Made by a program: the position numbers and the translations under genes. 64,000 nucleotides of DNA from UBA11612 sp964475755. GTDB taxonomy: Bacteria > Pseudomonadota > Alphaproteobacteria > Rhodospirillales > Rhodospirillaceae. Shown here piece by piece: positions 8,469 through 17,589 of the stretch; within the stretch, counting starts at the first letter, position 1; each line of letters starts with the position of its first letter. The stretch lies in NCBI GenBank assembly GCA_964475755.1, contig CAYYXR010000002.1, positions 152,007 to 216,006 on the forward strand, given 5' to 3'. The notes below the pieces were generated by a model, which saw only the letters and a list, made by a program, of their open reading frames with translations, had not been told where the DNA came from and ran no database searches.

Positions 8469-9908
8469 TTGAGAAATATTCGCCATTTCGTCGTAGCTGC
8501 AATTGCGATTGTCGTGACAACGGGAATTGCCATCGAAGGTGCCGCAAAAAGTCCGCCTGAAAGTTTTGCAGACTTAACAGAAGAGCTGAGCCCCGCTGTG
8601 GTCAACATTTCCACGACGTATTACCGCGGCGGAAGCAAGGGTCTTGACGAAGAATGGTTTCGCGATTTTTTTCAAAACAGACGCGCGCCGGAAGGCAATG
8701 AAGATCGCCCCCAGCGCCGCCGGAACACTTCACTCGGTTCAGGGTTCATAATTGATAAAGCCGGCTACGTCGTTACGAACAATCACGTCATTGAGGACGC
8801 TGACGAAGTATCAGTCAGGCTGGCGGACGATACCGTGCTCGAAGCAAAGGTCGTGGGTCGCGACGAAAAGGTTGATATTGCACTGCTGAAAGTCGAGGCA
8901 AGCGCAGATCTGCCGGTGCTGAAGTGGGGAGACTCCGATAAGTCGCGCGTGGGCGATTGGGTCGTTGCGATCGGCAACCCGTTCGGACTTTCGGGCACCG
9001 TCACGGCGGGCATTATTTCAGCGCGTGCTCGCGATATTCGTGTTGGAAGTTACGATGATTTCATTCAAACGGATGCCGCCATCAATCGTGGCAATTCCGG
9101 CGGCCCGCTTTTCAATATGAGTGGAGAGGTTATTGGCGTAAACACGGCGATATTTTCGCCGTCGGGCGGCAGTGTTGGGGTCGGCTTCGCCGCGTCATCA
9201 AATCTCATTCAACCCATTATCGATGATCTTCGCCAATACGGTCGGACCCGCCGCGGATGGATCGGGGTGCAAATTCAAAGTGTCTCCGAGGAAATAGCGC
9301 TCAGTCTGGGGCTGGACCGCGCGCGCGGCGCGCTCGTCTCGCAGGTTACCGAGAACGGACCTGCTCTGGTAGCGGGTCTGCAAGCCAGCGACATCATTCT
9401 TTCCTTTAACGGCAAGCCGATCGACAAGATGCAGGAATTGCCACGCGTGGTCGCGGACACGGACATCGATGCCGTTGTCGATATGGAAGTCTGGCACGAA
9501 GGTGAACGCAAGATTCTTAAAATCACCGTTGGCGAACTTGATGAAAGTCCAACCAATGAGTTGGCTGGCCTCAATACGGAAGTTCCACCCAGGGAGCCGG
9601 AAAAGATTGAATTGGCGGACTTGGGAGTCACGGTTGTCGAGATTACGGATCGTTTTCGCGACCAATTTTCTCTGCCGTCCACGATGCGCGGTCTTGTCGT
9701 TGTTGAGATCGATGAGTTCAGCGACGCCGCTTTTAAGGGTGTCAGCAAAGGCGACGTCATTGACGAAATTCAGCAGATGAAAGTGCTCAATGTTGCGGAC
9801 GCGCGCGTGGCCCTTCAAAAAGCCAAAGACACCGAAAAGAATATCGTGCTTTTGCGCATCACAAGTCAGGGCGCGATCCGGTATATCCCCGTAAAAATGA
9901 CCAGCTAG
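8469..9908 (+). CDS. degP: Periplasmic serine protease of the Do/HtrA (DegP) family
   Basis: Envelope protease/chaperone with catalytic triad His106 (NNHVIED), Asp137 (VDIALLKV) and Ser210 (RGNSGGPLF), counted from the chosen start, then two PDZ domains (about 230-320 and 370-470). TTG at 8469 is preferred: it follows AGGGAGGG by 6 bases and gives a textbook signal peptide (MRNIRHFVVAAIAIVV, ending near GAAKS). In-frame ATGs at 8349 and 8433 lack a ribosome site and would bury that signal. It follows hflKC on the same strand, the common alphaproteobacterial order. Whether the orthologue is DegP or MucD-like cannot be settled here. Confidence 0.92.
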   Translation: MRNIRHFVVAAIAIVVTTGIAIEGAAKSPPESFADLTEELSPAVVNISTTYYRGGSKGLDEEWFRDFFQNRRAPEGNEDRPQRRRNTSLGSGFIIDKAGYVVTNNHVIEDADEVSVRLADDTVLEAKVVGRDEKVDIALLKVEASADLPVLKWGDSDKSRVGDWVVAIGNPFGLSGTVTAGIISARARDIRVGSYDDFIQTDAAINRGNSGGPLFNMSGEVIGVNTAIFSPSGGSVGVGFAASSNLIQPIIDDLRQYGRTRRGWIGVQIQSVSEEIALSLGLDRARGALVSQVTENGPALVAGLQASDIILSFNGKPIDKMQELPRVVADTDIDAVVDMEVWHEGERKILKITVGELDESPTNELAGLNTEVPPREPEKIELADLGVTVVEITDRFRDQFSLPSTMRGLVVVEIDEFSDAAFKGVSKGDVIDEIQQMKVLNVADARVALQKAKDTEKNIVLLRITSQGAIRYIPVKMTS

Positions 9909-9934
9909 ACCCTGGTATAGGTGTGGCTTAGTTC

Positions 9935-10381
9935 GTGCGTGTTGACTTTTATCATCTTGAGCGATCGCCTGTAGAGCGCGTGTTGCCGCAACTGCTGGAG
10001 CGCGTTCTTCAGGCGGGCCACCGCGCGGTGGTGATGACTGCGTCGTCTGACAAGGTGGAAGCTCTTACCAGTCTGTTGTGGACCTACAATCCGAATTCCT
10101 GGTTGCCTCACGGCTCGGAGAAAGACGGTGCACCGGCGGAACAGCCGGTTTGGCTCACGGTGCGTGACGAGAACCCCAATGGCGCACGCATGCTTGTGCT
10201 GACCGACGGCATGCAGTCGGAAAATATGTCTGATTATGAGCGCTGCCTTGATCTTTTTGACGGCACGGACAATGAGGCAAAGGCCGCCGCCCGGGAACGA
10301 TGGAAGTCAGCCAAGGCGGCGGGCCACGAACTCCACTACTGGCAGCAAACAGCATCCGGCTGGCAAGAAAAAGAAGCTTAG
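9935..10381 (+). CDS. holC: DNA polymerase III chi subunit
   Basis: Chi links the clamp loader to single-strand binding protein. The 148 residues show the family pattern: VDFYHL at the start, LPQLLERVLQAGHRAVV, LWTYNPNSWLPHG, EQPVWLT and MLVLTDG. The GTG at 9935 is used. Nothing membrane-bound or exported is predicted. It lies 26 bases after the protease gene and ahead of ndk on the same strand. Confidence 0.9.
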   Translation: MRVDFYHLERSPVERVLPQLLERVLQAGHRAVVMTASSDKVEALTSLLWTYNPNSWLPHGSEKDGAPAEQPVWLTVRDENPNGARMLVLTDGMQSENMSDYERCLDLFDGTDNEAKAAARERWKSAKAAGHELHYWQQTASGWQEKEA

Positions 10382-10476
10382 GCCCGTTGCTGTTGCGCCC
10401 CCCGCGGGAGTTGTCTATAAGGCCGCGCAATCATCTTGTTTATTCCGCAATTTCATAAGGACTGCCGCAGGTTCCC

Positions 10477-10899
10477 ATGGCCAAAGAACGCACATTCTCG
10501 ATCATCAAACCCGACGCCACACGCCGCAATCTCACCGGCAAGATCAATGCGATGTTGGAAGAGGGTGGTCTCCGCATTGTCGCGCAAAAGCGCGTTCTGT
10601 TGACACGGGCGCAGGCTGAAGGTTTCTACGCCGTCCACAAGGAGCGGCCGTTCTTCAATGACCTTTGTACCTTCATGACGTCCGGCCCGGTTGTGGTTCA
10701 GGTGCTCGAGGGCGAAAACGCAGTGGCACGCAACCGTGAAATCATGGGTGCGACCGATCCGTCCAAGGCAGACGAGGGAACGATCCGCAAAACGTTTGCG
10801 GAATCGATTGAAGCCAATTCCGCGCATGGCTCCGACTCTCAGGAAAACGCAGCGATCGAAATCGCCTACTTCTTTGCCGAAACCGACATCGTCGGATAG
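10477..10899 (+). CDS. ndk: Nucleoside diphosphate kinase
   Basis: Phosphorylates nucleoside diphosphates using ATP through a phosphohistidine. 140 residues, the usual length. ERTFSIIKPDA, KERPFF, GATDP and the active-site His in ANSAHGSDS are all present. The start ATG is preceded by GCAGG. It is followed 21 bases later by purN on the same strand, giving a small nucleotide-metabolism group. Confidence 0.97.
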   Translation: MAKERTFSIIKPDATRRNLTGKINAMLEEGGLRIVAQKRVLLTRAQAEGFYAVHKERPFFNDLCTFMTSGPVVVQVLEGENAVARNREIMGATDPSKADEGTIRKTFAESIEANSAHGSDSQENAAIEIAYFFAETDIVG

Positions 10900-10920
10900 G
10901 GAGGAAAGACGGGAACGTTC

Positions 10921-11562
10921 ATGACGAAGGTGCCGCCCCGTCCGAACGTCGCTTTTCTCGCTTCTCATAACGGGACAAACATGCGCGCCATAGTCGCGGC
11001 GATCCGCAGCGGCGCGCTGAATGCCAATCCGGTTGTTCTGATCAGTAACAATGCCGGCAGTGGCGCGATGACCTGGGCGCGGGAGAATAAAATTCCCGCG
11101 TACCATATCAGCGCGACCTCTGAGGGCGGCGAGGCCGCCGCAGATGCCGCCATTTCGGCGGCGCTACGCCTTTATGAGGCGGATTTGGTGGTCCTCGCGG
11201 GCTATATGCGCAAGCTGGGCCCTGAAACCCTGTCTGCGTTTCAGAACCGCATTCTAAACGTACACCCTGCCTTGCTGCCGAAGCATGGCGGTATGGGCAT
11301 GTACGGGCGACACGTGCACGAAGCCGTGCTGTCGGCCGGAGAATTGGAATCAGGTGCGACCATCCATCTCGTGGACGGCGAGTACGATCAGGGACCGGTT
11401 GTTATGCAGGAAGCGGTCGAGGTTAAATCCGACGATACGGTTGAAACCCTGACCGCACGGGTGCAGGCCAAGGAACAGGAGATGTTTCCTGAGGTTTTGC
11501 GCCGTATCGTGGACGGCGAGATCGATCTGGATCAAATCGCGAAGGAGAGCGGCGGTGGTTAG
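10921..11562 (+). CDS. purN: Phosphoribosylglycinamide formyltransferase PurN
   Basis: Third step of purine synthesis: transfers formyl from 10-formyl-tetrahydrofolate to GAR. The N-terminal NVAFLASHNGTNMRAIV binds the phosphoribosyl group. The catalytic Asn-His pair is in ILNVHPALLPKHGG, and the Asp is in HLVDGEYDQGPVV. It is normally in an operon with purM; here purM is on the opposite strand and the two stop codons overlap by 4 bases. Confidence 0.95.
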   Translation: MTKVPPRPNVAFLASHNGTNMRAIVAAIRSGALNANPVVLISNNAGSGAMTWARENKIPAYHISATSEGGEAAADAAISAALRLYEADLVVLAGYMRKLGPETLSAFQNRILNVHPALLPKHGGMGMYGRHVHEAVLSAGELESGATIHLVDGEYDQGPVVMQEAVEVKSDDTVETLTARVQAKEQEMFPEVLRRIVDGEIDLDQIAKESGGG

Positions 11563-12623
11563 CGTGCTTGCCAGCTGCCTATATTTTGCATTTTGACTTG
11601 CGGTCCACCGCTATGCTCTGTGATGCGCCCGATCCTTGAGACAGTTTCTCCGTGATCTCCAAAGACCTTTTCCGCCGCATCGGCTTGATCAGGTGAAACA
11701 ACCACAGCCATGCCAATGCCGCAGTTGAATGTGCGGGCCATTTCCGCACCTTCAATGCCAGCAGCCTTGGCCAGCCATGCCATCATCGGCGGAAGCGGAA
11801 CCTGCGCAGCATCGATTTCAACAGCCAAATTATCCGGCAATACGCGTGGGATATTATCGATGAAGCCTCCGCCGGTAATGTGTGCCAATGCCTTGACGTG
11901 TCCGGCGCGGATCGCCGCCAAACAGCTTTTCACGTAGATGCGTGTCGGAGTGAGCAGGGCCTCGCCCAGTGTTTGGTTCTCTGCGAAAGGGGCGTTTGCG
12001 CCGTAACCCAGGCCGCTCATATCCACAACGCGGCGCACCAGGGAATATCCGTTAGAATGAAAGCCGGATGAAGCCAGTCCGAGGATGATATCGCCGGGCG
12101 CCACACCTTCGCCCTTTAGCGCCTGATCCCGTTCCACCGCGCCCACAGCAAAGCCCGCCAGATCGTAGTGACCCGGTGCATACATTCCGGGCATTTCTGC
12201 GGTTTCTCCACCAATCAAAGCGCAACCGGCCTGTTTGCAGCCTGCGGCGATGCCGGCCACAACTTTCGCTGCGGCATCTAACTCAAGTTTGCCGGTCGCA
12301 AAATAATCGAGGAAAAAGAGCGGTTCGGCCCCCTGAACGACCAAGTCGTTCACCGACATCGCGACAAGATCGATGCCAATGCCATGATGTTGCCCTGCTG
12401 CTTGGGCTATCATTAGCTTCGTGCCGACGCCGTCGGTGCAGGCAACCAGCACGGGATCCTTAAATCCCGCGGCTTTTAGGTCGAAGAAAGCGCCGAATCC
12501 GCCAAGGGCGGCATCGGCCCCGCTGCGGACGGTTCCCTTGGCCAGTGGCTTGATGGCGTCTACAAGCGCATTGCCTGCGTCAATATCGACCCCGGCGTCT
12601 TTGTAGGTTAAACCGTTGGACAT
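11559..12623 (-). CDS. purM: Phosphoribosylformylglycinamidine cyclo-ligase PurM
   Basis: AIR synthetase, fifth step of purine synthesis. 354 residues with GGFGAFFDLK, ACTDGVGTKLMIAQ, GIDLVAMSVNDLVVQGAEPLFFLDYF, GGETAEMPGMY and HITGGGFIDNIPRVLP, all family signatures. The ATG at 12623 gives the usual MSNGLTYKDAGVDID start; an in-frame reading a further 137 codons upstream overlaps the divergent gene and is not credible. It is convergent with purN. Confidence 0.95.
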   Translation of the reverse strand: MSNGLTYKDAGVDIDAGNALVDAIKPLAKGTVRSGADAALGGFGAFFDLKAAGFKDPVLVACTDGVGTKLMIAQAAGQHHGIGIDLVAMSVNDLVVQGAEPLFFLDYFATGKLELDAAAKVVAGIAAGCKQAGCALIGGETAEMPGMYAPGHYDLAGFAVGAVERDQALKGEGVAPGDIILGLASSGFHSNGYSLVRRVVDMSGLGYGANAPFAENQTLGEALLTPTRIYVKSCLAAIRAGHVKALAHITGGGFIDNIPRVLPDNLAVEIDAAQVPLPPMMAWLAKAAGIEGAEMARTFNCGIGMAVVVSPDQADAAEKVFGDHGETVSRIGRITEHSGGPQVKMQNIGSWQAR

Positions 12624-12702
12624 AGGTGCAATAATTCCGGCGACTTCAGGGAGTGGGCGCGCCCCGCCCGAAAAACACGGACAACTGGTTAAGGTGATAA
12701 CC

Positions 12703-13974
12703 GTGACGATGCAGAACATACTCAATCGCTCGCGCTTTGCAATATTCGGTGCAGGCGTTGCGGCATGTGCCTTCATCCTGAGCGTTTTTTGGGATGCCGC
12801 CCCTTCATTTGCCCAAAATGCGGATCGTCGAGACATCTTTACGTTGCGAAGTGTGCCGGTGGACGTCACTGCCGACACCGTGACGCAGGCCCGCGAGCAA
12901 GGCCTTCTGGAAGGCCGGATATTGGCGTTTCGAAAGTTGGTGGAGCGGTTGGTGGCACCCGAAGATGTGGAACTGGTCCCCGAACCAAGCGCTTCGGAAA
13001 TCGTCTCCATGGTGCGGGACTTTTCCATTTTCAATGAGCGGAGTTCCGCGGTTCGTTATATCGCCAACATGACGGTACGCTTTCAGCCGGGCCCCATACG
13101 CAATATTTTGAGGACCTCCGACGTACCGTTCACCGAAACCGTCAGCAAACCGCTTATTGTGGTTCCGCTTTATCGAGAGGAAGCGGGAAGCCGTTTTCAG
13201 TTGTGGGACGATCCGAATCCTTGGCGGGCGGCTTGGGACGAGCCCGCGCAATCCAATAGTCTGGTGCCTTACGTATTGCCGCTAGGTGACCTTGAAGATT
13301 TATCGGCTCTTTCGGTTGAAGACGCCATTTCCGGTGATGCCGCTGCATTGGACGCCTTAGCCTTGCGCTATCAGACAGGCGGCTCGCTGGTGGCGCGCGC
13401 CGAACTGGCCCGAAATGCCGCGGTGTCGGAACAGGATGGAACGCCGATCGTTGACGAAAATGGCGAGCCAATGGATTCAATCAATGTGCTGATGACGCTG
13501 AGTATCCGTCATCAGAATTTGCCTCAAGAGCAGATCGTTCTTAACCATGTTGGTGAGCCCGGCGCGGATTTGGAAGATGTGATGGTTGCTGCGGCGGATG
13601 CGGCGGCATCGGCCGTTCAGAACTCCTGGAAGATGCTTAATCAGGTGTCGTTTGACACGCTGACCAGCTTGACAGTGCTGGTGCCGGTAACGGGGATTGA
13701 AGAATGGGTCGATCTCAAAGGCCGGCTTGAATCGGTCCCTCTTATTGAGCGCGTCGATTTACAGGCGATGACCCGCGACCGCGTACAGATTTCCGTGACC
13801 TATGCGGGAGGTGAGAGTCAGTTCAATTTGGCGCTGTCGCAGAATGATCTATCGATGTTCAATCAAAACGGCGTGTGGGTTATTGAGGCGATCAACGACG
13901 ACGTCGGCGCAATGGTGCCGATAGCCCCTCAGGATGTCCCGACGCCAAGCGCCCCGCCGTCCGGCGTAAATTAG
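12703..13974 (+). CDS. DUF2066 exported protein
   Basis: 423 residues with an N-terminal signal or anchor (FAIFGAGVAACAFILSVF, possible cleavage near SFAQNA). The body matches the DUF2066 pattern: VPVDVTADTVTQAREQGLLEGRILAFRKLVERLV, then SKPLIVVPLYREE and a C-terminal region of short strands. Function is unknown; location just upstream of hdaA is conserved in many alphaproteobacteria. The start is GTG at 12703, six bases after AAGGTG, with an ATG two codons later as alternative. It is divergent from purM across about 80 bases. Confidence 0.82.
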   Translation: MTMQNILNRSRFAIFGAGVAACAFILSVFWDAAPSFAQNADRRDIFTLRSVPVDVTADTVTQAREQGLLEGRILAFRKLVERLVAPEDVELVPEPSASEIVSMVRDFSIFNERSSAVRYIANMTVRFQPGPIRNILRTSDVPFTETVSKPLIVVPLYREEAGSRFQLWDDPNPWRAAWDEPAQSNSLVPYVLPLGDLEDLSALSVEDAISGDAAALDALALRYQTGGSLVARAELARNAAVSEQDGTPIVDENGEPMDSINVLMTLSIRHQNLPQEQIVLNHVGEPGADLEDVMVAAADAAASAVQNSWKMLNQVSFDTLTSLTVLVPVTGIEEWVDLKGRLESVPLIERVDLQAMTRDRVQISVTYAGGESQFNLALSQNDLSMFNQNGVWVIEAINDDVGAMVPIAPQDVPTPSAPPSGVN

Positions 13975-13981
13975 CTCCCAT

Positions 13982-14656
13982 ATGACGACGAATCGCCAAC
14001 TGGCCTTTGATCTCGGGCATCGGCCGGCGTTTGGGCGCGATGACTTCTTGGTTGCGCCTGGAAACCAGGAAGCAGTGGCGCAAATCGACACCTGGCCGAA
14101 TTGGCCGACCCATGCGCTGGCTATTTTCGGGCCGGCAGGGTGCGGTAAATCGCATCTCGCGCACGTATTCGCGCTGCGTAGCAACGCGAAGGTCATCGTC
14201 CCTTCCGATGTAACCACCAGCGCCGTGGAGAATCTGATAAGCACGCAGTCTCCATTGATTATCGAAGACGGAGATGCTGTTTCCGACGAACGCGCGCTGC
14301 TGCATGTGTTCAACGCGGTCAAAGAGCGAGGCGAGCATATTTTATTTACCAGCCGAGAGCCGCCGTCCAGGTGGGCTGTTAAACTGCCTGACTTGAAATC
14401 ACGGCTATCGAGCGTACAAGCGGTGCGTATTGAAATGCCCGACGATGCCATGATCGAAGCGGTTATCGTCAAACTGTTTGCGGACCGGCAAATTGAAATT
14501 AGCCCCGACGTGGTGAAATACATGGTGCGCAACATGGATCGCACGTTCGCCGCGGCGCGGCGTATTGTGGATTTGGCGGACAGAGAATCATTGACTGGTA
14601 AAAGGCCGGTGACGATTCCGCTGGTCAAAAATATTCTGAAAGCGTCTTCGGAATAA
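13982..14656 (+). CDS. hdaA: DnaA-homologous replication regulator HdaA
   Basis: 224-residue AAA+ protein that, with the beta clamp, stimulates DnaA-ATP hydrolysis and prevents over-initiation. The N-terminal RQLAFDLGHRPAFGRDDF holds a clamp-binding-type QLxxDL motif. It is followed by Walker A GPAGCGKSHL, Walker B PLIIEDGD, sensor 1 ILFTSREPP, and AARRIVDLAD in the lid. The domain matches DnaA domain III only; the DNA-binding domain is absent, as expected. It starts 7 bases after the DUF2066 stop and is probably cotranscribed with it. Confidence 0.92.
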   Translation: MTTNRQLAFDLGHRPAFGRDDFLVAPGNQEAVAQIDTWPNWPTHALAIFGPAGCGKSHLAHVFALRSNAKVIVPSDVTTSAVENLISTQSPLIIEDGDAVSDERALLHVFNAVKERGEHILFTSREPPSRWAVKLPDLKSRLSSVQAVRIEMPDDAMIEAVIVKLFADRQIEISPDVVKYMVRNMDRTFAAARRIVDLADRESLTGKRPVTIPLVKNILKASSE

Positions 14657-14662
14657 TTTGAA

Positions 14663-15183
14663 CTAATCCAGATCGCGCGGCCGTATGAAAGCCTTCAGCT
14701 TGCCGCCGCTTTGCAGCGCGCTCTTCCAGGTTTTTCCATTGAATTGCAATGTGCATAGAGCGCCGGTGGGATACTTTTTGGTCATGGCGTCCAAGTCTTG
14801 GGCGTTTTTTTGTCTGCCTCTCGCATTAGGCGCAACGCCGCTATGTGAAGGCCGGGATTGTGACCTATGACCATGACCGAGTTAGCCGCATCGGGAAGGC
14901 CCGCGATAAATTCCATGAGATCGGCGGCATCCATAAGATAGAATTTCTCTTGGTAGGATACTTTCGAATTGCGCAGCGGTTTTTTTATCAGTTCAAACGT
15001 TTCTCTGGTTCTTTGCGCTGTCGAACAAAATACGCGGTCGACGTGGACCGAATTGGCAGTGAGATATTCAGACATGGCTTTGCAGGCCTGAATGCCACGT
15101 TTGGCCAGTGGGCGCTCGAAATCCGATTCGTACAATTCCCGGTCCGCCGCCTTGGCGTGACGCAAAAGATACAATATTGTCAA
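14663..15183 (-). pseudogene. sixA: SixA-type histidine phosphatase, frameshifted near the 3' end
   Basis: The RHG-type phosphatase core is intact: LYLLRHAKAADRE at the N-terminus, FCSTAQRTRET, and VMVIGHNPGLH. The first frame stops at 14782 after 133 residues, just past a run of seven A on the coding strand (14811-14805). One extra A would continue the protein as KNAQDLDAMTKKYPTGAL and onward to a TAG at 14663, the length and ending usual for the family (about 173 residues). SixA removes phosphate from phosphohistidine domains such as HPt. The start appears to be TTG at 15183 after GAGGGAC. Either a sequence error or a real truncation; the catalytic residues lie before the shift. Confidence 0.82.
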
Positions 15184-15347
15184 TGCGGTACGTCCCTCTC
15201 TCGCTACCTGCCATTCGACATGTACGGCCCATACTGCTACTGTTTAGACGGCGGATTTAATTGCATTTCAATGAATTTAAGCCCAACTGGATTGTCAGAG
15301 GCAACCGGTGCGGCCAGTAATCTGGCGCCAAATCATGGAGAGACGTA

Positions 15348-17534
15348 GTGAACCCAGGCGACGCCCTGCCTCAGCGCGCGCAAAAAGCGGCCAATGATTC
15401 CACGGGCGATGTAAGTTCTTTTCCGCCCGCTGAGCGGTTTATTAACCGCGAGCTTTCGTGGCTGGCGTTCAATACCCGTGTGATTGAGGGGGCACGCAAT
15501 CCGCGCCATCCGTTGTTAGAGCGCGTTCGCTTTCTCTCCATTTCGGCATCCAACTTGGACGAATTCTATATGGTGCGCGTGGCTGGCCTTAAGGGGCAAG
15601 TCAATGCCGGTATCGATTTGCCATCTGCAGACGGTTTGTCGCCAAAGGAGCAGTTGGACAAAATCAACGAAGCGGTCCGCAAGCTTTTTCATCAGCAGGA
15701 TTTGGTTTGGGACGAACTGCAAAAAGAGTTGGCCAAGGAAAACATCTTTGTCGTTTCACCCGGCGAAATCTCCGACGAGGAAGAGAAAGATCTCAAAACA
15801 CATTTCTTGAACAATATCTTCCCGATGTTGACGCCATTGGCTGTCGATCCCGCGCATCCGTTCCCCTTCATTCCGAACCTTGGACACGCTTTGGTCCTTC
15901 AACTGGTGCGCATCTCTGACGGCCAATCTATGCGGGCGCTAATTCCTATTCCGGCGCAGGCGCGGCGGTTCATTCGTCTTTCCGGCGATGGCATTCGCTT
16001 TGTACTGGTCGAAGACGCGATCCTGATGTTTTCCGACACACTTTTTCCGGGCTATCGGGTCCGTCAAAAAGGTCACTTCCGCGTCATCCGCGATTCCGAA
16101 ATGGAAGTGGACGAGGAAGCCGAGGACTTGGTGCGCAGTTTCGAAAGTGCCCTAAAACGCAGACGGCGTGGAACATGTATTCGCCTCGCCTTGGCAGGCG
16201 ATATGCCGGCCGATCAGGTCGAGCTTATATGCAACGAGTTGGAAGTCTCGACCGAGGACGCCTATCAGATTGAAGGCATGATCGGTCAGACGGATCTCAA
16301 GCAGCTCATATTGGATGAGCGACGCGATCTGCAGTTTCCGCCGTACAACGCGCGTTTTCCTGAGCGCATTCGTGACTTTGGAGGCGATTGCTTTGCCGCC
16401 ATCCGGCAAAAGGACATTGTCGTTCACCACCCCTTCGAATCGTTCGATGTGGTCGTGCAGTTTCTGAAGCAGGCGGCACGCGACCCGAACGTTGTTTCGA
16501 TCAAGCAGACCCTATACCGAACCAGCGACAACAGCCCGATCGTAAAAGCGTTGGTGGAAGCGGCGGAGGCGGGGAAATCCGTCACGGCGATGGTCGAGCT
16601 GAAGGCGCGCTTCGACGAGGAGGCGAATATTCGCTGGGCGCGGGACTTGGAGCGGGCAGGGGCGAACGTTGTGTTCGGCTTCGTGGATCTTAAGACTCAC
16701 GCCAAAATTTCTCTTGTGGTGCGGCGCGAGCACGCTGAGATGCGATCTTACGTACACTTCGGCACCGGGAACTACCATCCTGTGACAGCAAAGATCTACA
16801 CGGACTTGTCGTTCTTCACCTGCGATCCGGTGTTGTGCCATGACGCGGCGCGTATGTTCAATTTCATGACGGGTTATGCGCAGCCGGATGCGCTCGAAAA
16901 ATTGTCGATTGCACCACTGGGGCTCAAAGAAAAACTGTTGAGTTTGATCGGTGCGGAAATCGATTTCGTCAAGAACGGCAAACCGGGCACGATCTGGGCG
17001 AAAATGAATTCGATTGTCGATCCGGACATCATCGATGCGCTCTACCGCGCGTCTCAAGCCGGGGTCACCATCAGTCTCGTTGTGCGCGGAATCTGTGGAT
17101 TGAGACCCGGTGTAAAGGGATTGTCGGAGAATATCCGCGTTAAAAGTATTGTCGGCCGATTCCTGGAACACTCGCGAATTGTCTGCTTTGGCAACGGCGA
17201 TCCAATGCCCTCTGACAATGCGAAGGTCTATATTTCATCCGCCGACTGGATGCCGCGGAATCTGGTCGCACGAGTCGAAACGCTGGTGCCTGTGGAAAAC
17301 CCAACAGTGCATCAGCAGATTCTTGACCAGATCATGGTCGCGAATTTTAAAGATAACCTGCAAAGCTGGACCTTGCAGTCGAACGGCGAATATATCCGTG
17401 AAACCGCGAGTGACTCGCCTTTCTCAGCGCACGAGTACTTTATGACCAACCCCAGTCTATCCGGGCGGGGAAGCGCGCTCGAGCGCGCTAAAAAGCCAAT
17501 CGCCAAGCTGGTTTCCACTCGCCGCCAAAGCTGA
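15348..17534 (+). CDS. ppk: Polyphosphate kinase 1
   Basis: Makes inorganic polyphosphate from ATP. 728 residues: N-terminal domain starting at FINRELSWLAFNTRVIEGA, head domain, then two phospholipase-D-like C domains. The autophosphorylated His is in YVHFGTGNYHP. A second conserved segment, VRSIVGRFLEHSRI-like (VKSIVGRFLEHSRI), holds the other active-site His. The start is GTG at 15348 after GGAGAG. It is followed 55 bases later by ppx, so synthesis and degradation of polyphosphate are encoded together. Confidence 0.97.
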   Translation: MNPGDALPQRAQKAANDSTGDVSSFPPAERFINRELSWLAFNTRVIEGARNPRHPLLERVRFLSISASNLDEFYMVRVAGLKGQVNAGIDLPSADGLSPKEQLDKINEAVRKLFHQQDLVWDELQKELAKENIFVVSPGEISDEEEKDLKTHFLNNIFPMLTPLAVDPAHPFPFIPNLGHALVLQLVRISDGQSMRALIPIPAQARRFIRLSGDGIRFVLVEDAILMFSDTLFPGYRVRQKGHFRVIRDSEMEVDEEAEDLVRSFESALKRRRRGTCIRLALAGDMPADQVELICNELEVSTEDAYQIEGMIGQTDLKQLILDERRDLQFPPYNARFPERIRDFGGDCFAAIRQKDIVVHHPFESFDVVVQFLKQAARDPNVVSIKQTLYRTSDNSPIVKALVEAAEAGKSVTAMVELKARFDEEANIRWARDLERAGANVVFGFVDLKTHAKISLVVRREHAEMRSYVHFGTGNYHPVTAKIYTDLSFFTCDPVLCHDAARMFNFMTGYAQPDALEKLSIAPLGLKEKLLSLIGAEIDFVKNGKPGTIWAKMNSIVDPDIIDALYRASQAGVTISLVVRGICGLRPGVKGLSENIRVKSIVGRFLEHSRIVCFGNGDPMPSDNAKVYISSADWMPRNLVARVETLVPVENPTVHQQILDQIMVANFKDNLQSWTLQSNGEYIRETASDSPFSAHEYFMTNPSLSGRGSALERAKKPIAKLVSTRRQS

Positions 17535-17589
17535 TATCAAGCGCTGCAAGTGCCGATGCGGCTTTGCGCGTACAGGATAATCGAGCCTT

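Noticed and set aside
9198..9818. 206-codon minus-strand frame inside the HtrA gene
   Set aside because: Antisense shadow; the plus strand carries the catalytic triad and PDZ domains.
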